From contig CM066733.1 of the NCBI GenBank assembly GCA_033961575.1, positions 138,682,421 through 138,746,420 of the forward strand: a stretch of DNA of 64,000 bases. The letters are read 5' to 3'. The position numbers and the translations under genes were made by a program. Origin of the DNA: Aselliscus stoliczkanus. Taxonomy: Eukaryota; Chordata; Mammalia; Chiroptera; Hipposideridae. This document shows positions 1 through 13,179 of this stretch, piece by piece. How positions within the stretch are numbered: the stretch's first letter is position 1; each line of letters opens with the position of its first letter. The notes below the pieces were generated by a model. That model was not told where the DNA came from. It was given only the letters and a program-made list of their open reading frames with translations, and ran no database searches.

Positions 1-3000
1 AAAGAGAATGTCTCAAAGAGGAGAAAAAAAAATGGGGGAAACAGATCATTTCTTTGTGTGACAAAAGGACCAATTATGGCCCGAAGTATAAGCTGAAAAC
101 AACATTCAGCCACTGTGTAAGTGTCCCCAAGAACATAAGACCCTCAGGTTTCTCATTAACAATTTCCTCCTAATACGATGAGATCCATCTGTGATGCTAG
201 GCAGGGGTTACGGTCAGGAGTCAACGAAAAGGGGGAAAGATCTTTATTGAAGAAGATATTCCTTGGATTCCTAATCTCTGAGCCTCGTGCAGATAACAGT
301 CCATATTTATCCTCAAATTTTAAGTGGTACACAAATGGTCTAAGATTTATTAGAGATTATTCTCACAGCTAACCAGGATAAAGCATAACATTCAATTTAT
401 CTCCTGGATCAAGTAAAATTAGAGCACAACAAAAAATAAACATTTTTCAGATCCTTCTATCATTCCTAAAAGGCAGGACAGAACTATGGACATATAATAA
501 ATAGTCATGTCATGAAGCTATCTCTTCAACATGACAAAACCAAGCAAAGGACAGGTGGGATTGATGGAGATGAGCATGGCTGTGAAGCATGAGGGAGAGA
601 AGAAACCTGAAGTATCAAAGTTGAGTCAGAGGCCAAGTAATTGTGGGCTGGAATACTTAATTCACCAATCATGCGCCATGCCACCTGGGGTCCCTAAGTA
701 GAAGGCAGGACACCAGATGATTGACAGAAAGCACTCTCCCACAGAGGTGGAAGCTGATTACAGCGTTCACCGGCCCCACACTGTGTGAAGGCTACAATTT
801 AAAGGCCCTCGCTGGAAAAAGAATGTGGAAAGAAGTAGCCAACTCCCCCTTGAGACACACAGAAGAGCAATAACTGTGTTGACATTCCCAAAAGAGAAAG
901 GGGCAAAAGCCTTGTCCTTGCAGCAGCATTCTTTAATTGCCTTTTCTTGCTTCCTTTCTGGAGCAAGAAGGGAGTTGGGTGATGGCAGCTAGATCATGTA
1001 AAAGACCCAAGGGCAGCTGACATGAACTTCTCTCTGGTCTCCATGCACAAAGGCCTTATTATAATACACACATAAAAATGTGTGGGCAAGACTTGGAGGG
1101 TTGGCCCCCACCCCTGCCCCCCAAGTCACTTCCAACCCTGTGCTTTGAATGTATTTGTGTACACACACCTCCTACAGAAACGTTCTTCGTGTTGCCATGG
1201 AGCTGAAGCCTCCGCAGCTTAGATGGAGGGATCACACTGCTTTTATACCTCCAAGAGCAGAGGTAAGACTCCCTGAGTAATAGTAACTCCACTTGTATTT
1301 CAGACTTTCAGTTGCTTGTCTTTGTGTTCGCATGAACTCTATTTTTTTTTTTTTAACTTGCTCTTTGTAAGATTACCACAATGGAAGCTGCTGGCAAACG
1401 GATTCTTGTTTTTGTAAAATCAGTATGCAGCAACTTGAGGACATGTGTGATCTGTGGGCTTCCTTCCCCGGGGCCCCTCCCTGCATACAGAGAGAGTCTG
1501 TGACCTTATCACATCTTAGGGGAGTTTATGAGAAATGCAAAATATAAATGACTCCATATTTAGTAAGTATTCTGTGAAACAAATCAAACGTCCTATAACC
1601 AGTAGCTGTTTTCTCTAGCATGATAAATCTTAATATAATTTAGATTCTGAGGAGTACTTTTTCAAATAGGCCTCAACAATCAAAACCATATCTATAATAC
1701 TTTTACAAATATAGCTATACTTCTGCAAGATCCTCTTGGGTTTCGTTTCAAAGCTCAGCTATTACTTTACTGTTTAAAAATCAAATAGCGAATCTAAAAA
1801 AAAGCAACACAAAGCAACTCCCTAATGCAACCTCAATAATTATGCCACCTCTCCTTTTCAGATTTTGCAGTCCTCTAAGAAAATGGTGATTTGGCTTCTA
1901 CAAAATCAAGTGTAAAGGAGTTAAAGAAAAGGATTTTGATTTCCTACCTGGAAATCTGCTTTCGGTCCTAGTCACCCATTCTCATAATCTTGAGTCTCAA
2001 TTTCTCAGGTAAATTCACCAATCTGCTGACAAGAAGTTTTGTATTATGATGTTTCCTTCCACAGTACATACATTAGAACTTGACTATGAAAATGACCTTG
2101 AGTGCTAACCAGAGCAGCAAAACTGAATCTACTGATTTGAAGAATGAGAGTATAAACACAGGGAGAAGGGAGAGGCCCAAAAGGTGGGTAACAGACACTG
2201 CACCAAACTCCATGTACTACTATTAATAGATTGTGAAGCAAAATAAAATTTAAAAAATTGAAATACAACAAATAGTGACAACACCAGATGATAACCCAAA
2301 GAACAAACTAAATATCCATATGTCTATACCTACATAAATAATGAAATAAGTGGTGTAGATACCTTCTCCCTTCAAGGCGTAAAGCTTCATTATTCTCCCT
2401 TTGAGGGTGGGCTGGCCTCCAAAGAACAGAAGGCAGAAAGAGAAAGTTAGTAACTAACTCTGCAGTGGAGAAACCTGGCAAACTCCACCTTAACCAAGTA
2501 ATCAAGGTTAACATCACCAGTGATCAGCTCTGTTAATATCTCACAACACAAGGCAATGAGCAGGGCATCTCACCTCTGGGGTCTTCTTCCCTAAAACCCA
2601 CAACTCTAGTCTACAAAGTTCCTGGCCAATACTCTTCAAAGATGTCCGTCCCTTCTGAAATAAGTGAAGTATGTCATAGTATGCTGTGCCGTGTTATTAT
2701 ATATCATTGTACTTTGTGTTGTATTATAGTAAATATTTTCCAAGTGAGTAGCCAATTAATACTAAATGAACTCGGGGAAACCAGACAGTTCTTTAAACTG
2801 TTAAGCAAGCGCTCAAACAGATCACCCTTTTTAGGTAATAATTTTGTTTATATAGTAATTTTTCTTTCTCTTTGATTGTGAAGCTTCCAAAGCCCATCAG
2901 AATGACATCTCCAAATGCAGACTTCAGTTTTTTTTTCTTACCACAAATAGGGTGTATATTTTCACTATGACTACACAATGTGCCTGGTATGGATGATTCT

Positions 3001-6000
3001 GGGAATTATTTAAATAGGCTTATTTTGTATCTATTTCAATGGCACAAGGTTAGCCAAATACAGGACCCTGTGAGCACTCTAGCCCAGTGCCCCGGGCTGC
3101 TCGTGAATAGGCATTCCCCGGCCTCTTGGCTGGGTGACAGCAACCACAACAGCCCACAAGTCGGGTAGAGAATGATGAATAAAATGATAAATATTTGTGA
3201 TGAAACAGGATGTTAGAGAGGGGGTGAGGAGGGTGGAATATCTCAACTGAAGCACTGAAGCTTCTTTGGAATGTGAACAATATTCCCTTGTTGTAAAACT
3301 GAAAGCAGTAAACAGATCTTTTCTCCAGTGTTTTCCCCTTGATTGTAAATAATTTACAGAATTACTACTGCACAACACAACAGCACCCAGGCACAGAATG
3401 GAAGACTTTGGGCTATCGAACCATAATCCCCCCCAAAATGCTGTAATCAAACTATGATGTGAAAATGTTTCAGGCCAGAGAAGACATTTTCAACAGATCC
3501 ACCCTTGCTGTTGACTGAATGTGTAATTTAAACAATTATTTACAAGGTTAAACCTCTCATCACGCCACTTAGTAACAACGATGATAATTCACAGGCTCAG
3601 GAACTCTCCTGTCAAAAGTAAATTCAAGCAATTCTGAAATCGAACATAGTACTTCACATACAGAGTACCAAGACTCAGACTTCTTTTATAGTGTCTCAAT
3701 ACTCAAGACAAATGACTCAAGTCATTCCCACTTACTCACATTCTGAGTCTGATATCTGATATTAACCAAGGGAACAAAACAAAAGGTGAAGTGGCCACTA
3801 TGGCGGTGCGCTTCCTGATCGTTTTTAACCAAAGTGTTGTCACCAACAATGCCTTCTTAGAATCCACCATGCCAGCCTCTCTCATCTATTTTACTCCTTC
3901 CTTGATTGATTGCTGATTATTCCACCAAAACAAAGTTAAGGGGAAAAAAAAAATAGCTAAAACTAAAGCATGCCTCAATGACAATTTGCTACTTTAAATG
4001 AATCTCTGACCATCTGTTCCATTGAACGTGTCCTAACAGTGATCAGTCATTTTGCTGTATTACAAGGAGACAGCAGCAATCTGGTATTCGGGGATGAGGA
4101 CAGAGACAGAACTGAGCGAGATGAGCAAGCTCACTCACTGTACACTAAATATAAATATAAAACGTATCTCAGTACAAAATTTCAACTTCCACTAGTTTTT
4201 AGACTTGCAAGCTCAATTCGCTCTGCGGGGATTTCAACTAGTATTATGTGACAGGTACCTCCGACGGAAGGTAACAGGAAATCATCTAGGTGAATATAAA
4301 GACACATATTCCACTTTTGTTTTCCATCCATTATACCCATTATGCCCAAATATGATTTACCAATCCCTTTCTGCACTTCACTTTAAAAATAATTTCCCAG
4401 AAAACATAGTAAATAACATTTTGAAAGCAATGCCCGGGTAAAAAAGGTCTATATCACATACACTTTCCTTTAACAACATATTAAATATGTTCCCATAAAT
4501 CTGTTGTTCAGCATGAACCACAGGACATCAAACTTGAAATGAAAAAATAAAACTGATGAGAAAATACAATAGGTGCAGAATCAGAGATGAATGTCTTATT
4601 TCATTCAAAACACTATCAAAATTGATAAATTTCCTATTAGTGTACTTAGGTCTAACTATTAGTAACTTACTATAGATATTAGTTCCTACTCTCTTTCTGA
4701 ATGAAGATAAGACAACTCAATGAAACAGGTCATGTGATCAAAGGAGATAAAAACCCCTTTCTTACCCTCAAAAGAAAAAAGAAAGCCCTACATACAAGAA
4801 CATCTCTACCAGTACAGAAGACATCAAAAATGTAAAATCAAAACTATAACATTCTGTCAGAATAGTTGGTTATTCACTTTTTCTCATCTGTTGATCCTAA
4901 CTTGCCCCAAACTTCATTCTTAGCTTTTCTAATTGAACCGGGTCAATTTCATGTCCCACATCATCATTTATCAGTGAAGTAAACATGGGCAACCTATGGT
5001 TTTCATATCTCTTGACCTGGGTTAAGATATATCATAAGCACACAATTTGCATGACTCCTCTTCCTCTATTATTTATTAAAACCAACTTATAGATTTTCTT
5101 AATAATTGTTTTGATTATTTTTGCTTGCCCATTTATTTTATAATATTTTGACATAACAATTTATCTTCTAAAATTACTTAAGAGAAATAATCTTCCATTA
5201 GCTTTTGAATTCTTCCTCCCCTGTACAAAATACTAGAAGATGTATTGAACTCCTATCTCTAAATATAGTTGAGAAATATACTGCTCAACTATCTACCAAT
5301 AAACAAAATATTTATAGATAACTTAGGGTATTTTCAAATGATTATAAGATCAATTAAACCAATACAAAGAAAATGTTGAAATACTTTATAAATTCCAAAA
5401 GTATATCCCAGTTAAATAACAAAAATCTGAGCCTCAGAAGGAGAAACTATTATGAGTCTGATAAAATGATTTTTGCAAATAACCAATAATTTGAAGCCAC
5501 ATTCCTGAAAAGTGTTGTAAATGCTTAAAAACACATGGGAAAAATAATTTTCAAACATAGAGTGTTTTTAAAGTGTTTTATAAATATAAAATATACTTTT
5601 TGATATTAAAACCTAAAGTGAAATTCATTTCTTAATTCACCTGCTAGATTCACTGTGTTCACAAGATCTTGAATATAATTTTCATCTACATTCTGAACTC
5701 TCAATCTGTAAATCTACACTTATCTATAACTATTTACGAGATCCTCTAAATATTAAAAATATTAACTGATAATTACCCTCTAGCTTGATCATTCCATGAT
5801 TGTAGAATACAGACATCTACATAAAACCAACCTACTTGATAGGAGACCAAAAAGCAACATGAATAATGATAAGCAGAGAATCACATTACCTTTAGGACAG
5901 TAACTTCTAAATAACTTTGAAAGCATTCATCAGAAATAAATAAACTAGATGAGACAAAGCTAAAATTGTTAAACTTATAAAACAATACAAAAATTAAATC

Positions 6001-6080
6001 ACATTGAAAAATATTAGGACCAAGTATAAATAAAAATAATTAATAGGTATAATATCGAAAGAGCTCACAGAAATTTATTT
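1..6080. other. AT-rich non-coding DNA, no gene recognised
   Basis: I see no exon, RNA gene or confidently assignable repeat here. Open frames are short (at most about 120 codons), carry no recognisable domain, and overlap on both strands, as expected by chance. Poly-A/poly-T runs and a few short AT-rich words are present. About 4.7-6.1 kb is especially AT-rich and may belong to the degraded L1 that becomes recognisable after 6.09 kb, but I could not prove that by eye. Confidence 0.6.
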
Positions 6081-6089
6081 TTCAAAATT

Positions 6090-6600
6090 AACTAGGAAAT
6101 AAATTAGAAAAACTATGACAGGCCAATTCAGAAAATTATATAATTGGTAAAGAAACCTCACTAATTTATTAAAGAAACGTAAACCAAAGCAACAATGCAA
6201 TGAAGATTTTTACTTTGGCATGGCTGTGATGAAAATGTAAAGTGATCTGAAAATAGGGACCATGTATAGTAAAAATATTCCTACCCTTTGACAAACAATC
6301 CCACAGGAGAAAAACTAAATATTCAGAAATAAGGGAATTTTACAAAAATTGTGACCATCAAATTAGATCAAAATTATATGGCCATTAAAATTAGAATATA
6401 GAATTTAACAAAATGGAAAGTGTTTATGAAAATGTGATTTTGATAATAAGGACTATATCAATATCATGATTGTAACTATTTCAAATGTATAAATATGAGC
6501 ACAGATCAGAAGTATATACAAGGAAAAATTAAAAATCAAGTTGATACATTATAAAATGTCATCAGATAGTGATGTGCCTTTTCCTTATGTGTTATTTAAT
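6090..6600 (+). mobile_element. Old L1 LINE 3' fragment, sense
   Basis: The text follows, in order, the familiar mammalian L1 ORF2-end/3'UTR phrases in diverged form: a CTCACTAATTTATTAAAGAAA-like segment, CCTACCCTTTGACAAACAATC, then ATGGCCATTAAAATTAGAATA, then a diverged copy of the stretch that follows it in L1. Divergence is high, so it is an old L1M-type copy. Ends are approximate and the 5' part could extend upstream. No intact reading frame remains. Confidence 0.5.
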
Positions 6601-7149
6601 ATTGCTTGTGCAATAAATTAAAACCTTAATAAGAACAAATAAATGACAGTAATCTAATCGGCTCCAAAATAAAATCTCCCAAATGCATCAACCAATACCT
6701 ACCACGAGACAATGACTATTCTACAGGCAAGTTCACCAACGCCCAGATCTCTGTACCCAAAGCAAGACTGAAATTTTACATGACATGAGACTATGAATGG
6801 TGTGTATCCATGTCCATATTCTCTGAGCCATTAATCCATGCCCAGGTTTAAAAGTTTACTCTCTAGTACATGATATTAAGGGGCTGTTCATTGTCATCCT
6901 TTTAGCTGCACCGCATCCATTATTTCTATGGGAGTTCATGACACACTACCAAATCACGTTGTTTGAATACAGGCAGTTCTCAACTTACAAACACCTGACT
7001 GGTGAAAACCAAAAATAAAACCAGCTGCTGCTGTCCCTGGGTTGTTGCCTTCTAACACTACCAGAGGTCTTGCTGATAGTCCCAGGGAGACTCAGCTGTT
7101 GTGAAAAAAAATCTTAAACATTTTAGAAAATTTAAAGGAGAAAGGCTCA

Positions 7150-7240
7150 AACCGGAGAAAGCAGGACCAGCCAGGGAATGCGCACAAAGTCAGTACTTAG
7201 CCTGGATAGTGCTCAATAAACATTTAATGAATGAATGAAT
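7150..7240 (+). repeat. L2/MIR-type 3' end fragment
   Basis: TAGCCTGGATAGTGCTCAAT followed by AAACATTTAATGAATGAATG matches the conserved 3' terminus shared by L2 and MIR elements (CCTGGCACATAGTAGGTGCTCAATAAA and so on). Only the 3' end is recognisable. Confidence 0.55.
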
Positions 7241-7771
7241 TTTCACTCCAGTAGTTTGAGCCTGATTACTCTGCCCCTATCCTGCTTCAATAGCCTGATG
7301 GCAGGCCTCCTTCTTGGACTCGTGATTCATGGAGCTCGACATAAGCAGGGAATCGAAACCCAGAAACAAATAGCTGTGATCAACAGAATGCCCACTAGGC
7401 AGTTCACAGGACGAAGTCCAAGCCTAAAACCAATTCAAGGAGGCCCATTTCTAAGACTGCAGACAGAGAGTATGTGATATACAGAGAGACGAGATAAGAC
7501 ATGAGTGGGGAAAGAAGTCAGAAGTTGAAAGTCTAGCAAAGCTTATTCACAAGGATGTCAAATGAGAGATCAAAGAAATGAAGTCTTAGTGCGATGTAGA
7601 AGAAGTAAAGTTGATAGCAAGGTGAAGGTGGGCTGGGCCTGGTTTGGAGCTAAGCTCGTGACCCTGAGAACACCAGTTTGATATATTACTCCAGCTCCAT
7701 TGGATGGCCGTAACAAAGGAGAACCACTTTATACACATCTGAAGTCTAGTAACTTCTCAATTCATTTCACC

Positions 7772-7791
7772 ATATATATATATATATATAT
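7772..7791. repeat. (TA)n microsatellite
   Basis: About ten uninterrupted AT dinucleotides in otherwise unique AT-rich sequence. Confidence 0.9.
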
Positions 7792-8240
7792 TCATCTTCT
7801 AAAATTTCAAGTCACTCCACTGCCCAAAAATCTCCCTCAGTTCCTCCTACCAACTGAATTAGAGAAAATATAGAATCTCAGCATTTGAGAGGGTTTAAGC
7901 ATGTTTTAGTTCAACAACTCAATGAAAGAGGTAAAAAACTCTACTCTCTCATTTAACATCCATGACAGTACGGTCCACACTATACTCCTTATGAGTCTCT
8001 GATCATGCCCCTGTATATTTCTTGCCTCTTGGCTTTCACTCATGGCCACTATGCTGCATAACTACAGGTGGCACCATTTATATCATAGTTAATGTGAATG
8101 GTGTCCTCAAGAGGTTAGTAATATTCCACTCTAGGGCTGCTCCTACCTTCATCTGCAAGATTCACTCCACCTGGAATGCCAACTCCCAACTTCATCTCTT
8201 CTTCTAAAGATGCTAACAGTTCTTCAAGACCTATGTCTCC

Positions 8241-8270
8241 ATAAACCTTTCCTACATAAACCTTTCCTAC
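8241..8270. repeat. Perfect 15-bp tandem duplication
   Basis: The unit CATAAACCTTTCCTA occurs twice, back to back with no mismatch, in otherwise unique sequence. This looks like a recent replication-slippage duplication. Confidence 0.9.
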
Positions 8271-8529
8271 AATAGACTGTAGTCTTTTTCTCTGAACTTT
8301 CATTTGGCTTATGCTTCTTTTATGCATATTCTGTCTTTCTGTTATAATGAGTTAATTATGCATGTTTTATCACCAAACCTACACTACACATACACTACCT
8401 GAGAATGTATCACCTTTCTTTCTATACAGTTCCAAACCCATTGCCAAAATAAGATGAGGTACTTAAATAACTGCTGGCTGGGACTTTTGATTGGGAAGGA
8501 AATAGATGATTCAGGAACTAGAAAAGTTT

Positions 8530-8994
8530 GAGGGAGTAGTTTTTATTTTTATTTTTTTAAAGATTTTATTGGGGAATTGGGGGAGGGGAATACTGTTGGG
8601 CAATTGGTGAAGGGGAACAGACAAGTTGCTGTCTTTTCGTTCTTCAGTCTAGTTGCGGAGGCTGTTGCTTCACTGGCCCATGTTAATATCGTCATTGCGC
8701 TCTTCCCAGATGAGGCAGATGGGTCACGGGCCTCTGGATGGTCGCTCACTGCGGCTATTGGCAGCTCATGCTGGCTGCCGGCCACTCACTGTAGCCTATG
8801 GCAGTCCACTGCAGCAGGGGCTGCAGCCTACACCGTCGCCAGGGCTCACAGCCCAGCTCCAGGTGGAGCTGTTGTTAGCTGCAGAGGGCAGTGTCACTGG
8901 CCCTCATATGTGGGATCCAAACCGGGGCCACTGGCATCCCAAAACCAGCTCTTAACCAATGCGCCACTCGGCCGGCCCGAGGGAGCAGTTTTTA
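8530..8994 (-). mobile_element. Long tRNA-derived SINE (copy 1), with target-site duplication
   Basis: Read on the minus strand, the element starts with a GGCCGGCCGAGTGGCGC-type tRNA-like head (A box TGGCGCATTGG; B box GGTTTGGATCC), continues through the GTGACACTGCCCTC block and a GC-rich body with three 20-bp GTGAG units, and ends in CCAATAAAATCTTTAAAAAAA. It is flanked by 16-bp direct repeats, GAGGGAGTAGTTTTTA at 8530-8545 and GAGGGAGCAGTTTTTA at 8979-8994 (one mismatch), which fixes the insertion limits. The AATAAA followed by a T-run fits a T+ class SINE transcribed by Pol III. A 168-codon open frame here is the SINE body, not a gene. Confidence 0.9.
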
Positions 8995-9961
8995 GAGTGG
9001 AAAGGAATATAGAGATGGGAGATGTAGGACTAAATTTTGATAACTTGGTGCCTTCCAGCCCACTGGGTTGGAGGGAGTGCTAAGTAGCAAGGTGTCACTG
9101 TCTGAAACACACTTTTCCCTATTTCACAATTTTGTCTAAGACCAAACATGTACTTGTGGAAAAAGGAACTTCCTCTTAACCTCTTCCTCCCTCTCCAGTA
9201 AGAAGGCACAACCCTCTGAGAAAATGAATTCCAAATTCTACACCACCAATGAAAAACACACTTTTGAAACAAAGTGCAAAGTAACCACACACAGTTCAAC
9301 CTGTTTTATAAAATATCAAAAAATAATTTTCATTTTTTCAGTTAATGAAAGTCTACCAAAGGGCAAGTTTAAAGAACACAAATGTGAAACATTTGGAGAG
9401 CAAGTATGCCATTCTAAATATGGTTTTCTCTACTATGTGGAGCCCATGCATCTGCCTAGCACATAATATGCTTTTTCTTAATTAGTTATGCATGTTAAAA
9501 TACCTATTTTAATAGATGTATCATGCTCCAAAGAAATCATTAAGATCTATGAAAATTAACCATATAAAATATGATTCAGCATTAGCTAGAGACATCTTCA
9601 AATTAATATATACAGATTTCTATCTATGTACAGAAATCTATCTGAATATTTTTGAAAACTTTAAAATATGCTGTGTTCATGTGGCACTGGTATAGTGTCC
9701 ATTGGTTGATGATTCAAAATATTTTATTACATATCTACATATATGGGCACTTATAACCTGAAATATAAATGCCTTCATTTTAAGACAATTTAAATCTGAA
9801 CAAGGGCAGGGGAAAAATAATAACATTAAAGAGTAGAGAACCAGGGAATGAATTCCATACTAAGCATGTAGATTAAGCCTTCACATACCAAAACTTTTTG
9901 AGATATTTTCATATCTAAAGTGTTACAATGACTGGGTTCTTTTCTTAGCCAGAAAATTTTC

Positions 9962-10080
9962 AGGGTCATCATCATGAACATAGATTACCACAGAAAACCT
10001 ATTTATTGTTTGTTTGTTTGTTTGTTTATATTGATTTCCTAGAAAAATACTAGGGTCATTATCATGAACATAGATTACCA
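9962..10080. repeat. 29-bp direct repeat flanking a (GTTT)n tract
   Basis: Positions 9962-9990 and 10052-10080 carry the same 29-bp word (differing at one base, GGGTCATCATC against GGGTCATTATC), 90 bp apart. A (GTTT)n tract lies between them at about 10006-10028. Short similar flanks (AGAAAA before each copy, AGAAAACCT after each) suggest a diverged local tandem duplication. Confidence 0.8.
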
Positions 10081-10188
10081 ACGCAATACACACACTTAGA
10101 AAACCTGCACTTTTGCTTGGAAGAAATATCCCTGTTGCCAGAAAAGGTTTCTTTAAGCAGAGTACTTAGAAGTGGTATCATAACATAG

Positions 10189-10352
10189 GGACCACTGTTT
10201 CTCAGAGTAGTCCTTCAATCACCATCATCAGAATGACCAGATATGCTTCTCAAAATCTAGGTTTCCTAAACCCCACCTCAGATCTAGTGAATCATCTTTC
10301 TAGAGCCTAACAACTTGGGAGCCTGTTGAGCACGATAAAGCTTGAAACCACT
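10189..10352. mobile_element. MER5-type hAT-Charlie MITE
   Basis: Starts ACCACTGTTTCTCAGAGTAG and ends GCTTGAAACCACTG, the inverted termini typical of MER5/MER58 elements. Between them lie a diverged CATCAGAATGACC word, the CCCCACCTCAGATCTAGTGA core and ACAACTTGGGAGCC. It is non-autonomous, old, and has no coding capacity. Confidence 0.65.
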
Positions 10353-10934
10353 GATCAAAATAATCATAGTGCTCATTGAAGATGTCAGTCTGAGCCCTAA
10401 AGATCCAAGTCCTCAACGTTGCTATTAGTCTGCCACATTCACTGAGTGCCACTATCTACAAAGCACTGAATATAACGAAGCTTAAAAAAATAAAAGATAA
10501 AATTTAAAGACCACCTCTGCCCAGGGAGCATCCATTCTAATCCGAAAGACAAACCACAGACATATGAAAAAGTCTTTAAAATAGATACATACAACATTTA
10601 GGGGGAGTGGGTGGGTGCACAGCAGCAGTCCCACATACAAAGGAGCAGAGTCAAGGACCGAGCAGAGTATCGTTGGATGTCGTAACATAAGAACTTCCAA
10701 AATAACTTTCGGGCAGATTTTACAAGGAGGGAAGTGCTGTGGAGATTGCCAGAGGGTATTTAAGATCAAGGAAAAAAATATGTATAATCATATCTCTGGG
10801 TACCAGAGTCAACACAGACAGCAAAAATAATGCCCCAATGCAGGATAAAAAAAAAAAAATTTTTTAAAAACTGAGACATTGGTTTGGAAAAATCTCCCCA
10901 AAAAGAGCTTTTATAAATATATATTAACTTACTA

Positions 10935-11000
10935 AAAAAGCAGAGGAGGTATTATTATTCCCAGTTTATAGATAAGAAAACTGAAAAGCATCTGAGACCT
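10935..11000 (-). repeat. MIR fragment, antisense (weak)
   Basis: TATTATTATTCCCAGTTTAT followed by AGATAAGAAAACTGAAAAGC matches the reverse complement of the MIR core (CAGTTTCCTCATCTGTAAAATGGG). It is short and diverged. Confidence 0.4.
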
Positions 11001-11183
11001 TTTGGCAGAGTTTTTATTGTAGGACAAAGCTGGTCCCTTCCGTCCATCAGGGACTCTTCTTTGCCCAGCCTGACACCTTTTGCTAAGCAAAAGGGTCATT
11101 TATTCATGACCTGTCCTCCAAAACGGGAAGCCATTCAGAAACATATTTCTCCCTCTTTCTGTTTGAAGAAGCCAGGAAGGAAA

Positions 11184-11226
11184 TGTGTGTGTATGTGTGC
11201 TGTGTGTGTGTGTGTGTGTGTATGTG
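11184..11226. repeat. (TG)n microsatellite, interrupted
   Basis: TG repeats with one TATG and one CTG interruption, followed by a TG-rich tail (TATGTGAGTG). Interruptions suggest an older, more stable tract than the pure CA tracts at 21.0 and 28.8 kb. Confidence 0.85.
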
Positions 11227-11470
11227 AGTGCATGTCCATACACGAGTGTGCATGTATTCATAAGAGTGTGTGTAGAGGGGGTGTCACTGATTCATTTAAC
11301 CACTCCTTATTTCTTTATTAAGAAAGAGATAGTCTTCTCACAGATGCTCCAGTGCTAGTGTTTATGACAACTTATGTTAAAAAGTAAAAAATCAATCAAA
11401 GTCTCTTTGATCTGTGATCAAAATGATCACCGAACATCGCCATACTGGGTTAGGGACACACATTTCTTCT

Positions 11471-11675
11471 GGCTGTATTGTCCAATAGGATAGCCACATG
11501 TGGTGATTTAAATTTCAAATCAGCATTAAATAAAATGAAAAATTAGTTCCTCAGGGGCACCTGCCACATTCCAAGTGCTCCAGTGCCACATGTGGTTAGT
11601 GGCTACCGCTATGGCCGGGGTAGACAGAGGACATGCCCATCATTGCAAAGTTCAATGGCACAGCCCTACTCTAGA
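11471..11675. mobile_element. hAT-Charlie MITE, MER3-like
   Basis: Contains ATTGTCCAATAGGATAGCCA, CACATGTGG near the left end, and CACATGTGGTTAGTGGCTAC near the right end. These are the hallmark words of the non-autonomous hAT elements in which a 'tgtccaatatggtagcc' block pairs with a 'gtggctagtggctacc' block. The family name is from memory of the consensus; the exact subfamily is not certain. Confidence 0.6.
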
Positions 11676-13179
11676 GTATCACTGTTTCTGAAAATACAAC
11701 TACAGATTCCAAGCCACCTAGCAACTGTCATTTACATCTAGTTCTAAACAACAGTGATCTAACTTTTGTCACTTCCACCGACTTTCCAAGCCCCTCTAGT
11801 AGAAAGTCACATCTTCATCCTCGGAAATCCCTTAGCTCATCATACCTCTTTTTTCCCGGCGGTCTTCATCCTGGCTTGAGACTTACGTGCACACCCAGCT
11901 CCCTCACAACTAACTTCTCAAAACTCATTTGCATGCACTCTCACAACCTACCACTAAGAGTTCCATGAACACAGGGTATATTCTTAATTAAAAGATCACT
12001 AGGTAGAATATCCAGAGAATAAAGACGTAGATATAAAAGGAAGAAAGAAAGAAGAGTCTAAAACATGGGTAGGTTTTGTAATCATTCCTAAAAGGCAACT
12101 GCTTAGATGGAAATATTGCCTGTGCTACACGTTTAGAAGGAGAAAAAGCAAATTATTTCAAAAGTGGCTTTGAAAGTGTACTTAGCTCACAAAAATCAGA
12201 AGTGCACTGGGCTATCTATCCTAGGACACTGTTGTCAGCCAGAACACAGAGGTTGGCCCCTGACCACTGGGCAGGGTGACCCAGAGCTCACAGTGACCTC
12301 TCCAAATTGGCCTACATAGCTTAGGAGGACATTTTCAAAAAGTGTGTACCGATTCAATTCTTATTACAACAAAACAGCAATTACAACAAAAACACAAGCT
12401 TTGGGTTCCAAAGGAGAACCTCTGCTTTCATTCTGAGAACTCCTTCTGGACCACCAAAAAAGATACATTTCCTTCATGTTATCATTTGGATAGTTTCAAA
12501 TGATCTAAAAGATGTACAAAATCTGATTAAAAAAAAGAAAACCTGTTTGCGGGGAAAAACCCATATATCAGGACACACTGGAAGTGTCTATGAAGATGGG
12601 TAAAATCATCACGCTTGTACTTCACTGCTCAGTGTTGCATTTAGCCAACTGTAATGCAGTTTCCCATACTTAACTAAGCTCTGGACACTTTCCCACAAGC
12701 TGTGGAAGCTGGAGATATCTACGGGCCACCTTAGACCAGAGGAAAGCTAACTTCACAGGAAATGAAACCAAGCAAAACAGTGAGAGCACAACTGATGACA
12801 ATCAGAGAGATTCACGATAAGGACAGGAGGGGGTGATGGGGGTGGCCTGCAGAGGAAGTGAAACCTAAAACGGGGCTTACGACGCATCATTTTCCACAAG
12901 AAAAGTCACCCACTCTTGGCCCCATCCTCCCCTCCACCCTCATCGCTTTTACCAGTATGACCTGTCTTCATTGTTAACATTTTAGATTGATAAAAAGTGG
13001 CCAACCAGAAGACCTGCCCTGCAAAGGTCTTGATCAGTACGATTCCCAGCAGCAAGGTGCACCTCTGCACCTTTCTCGCTACCATACACCCAAACTTGGC
13101 CTTGAAAGGCTCTCAGTACATGAAAAAAGGCACTGGGGATGTGCTTACAGATTTTGCAGTCCTGGTACAGGACATGAAG

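Noticed and set aside
8577..9083. 168-codon open frame
   Set aside because: It is the long SINE body (copy 1) read in antisense; similar frames recur in copies 2, 6 and 7 for the same reason.
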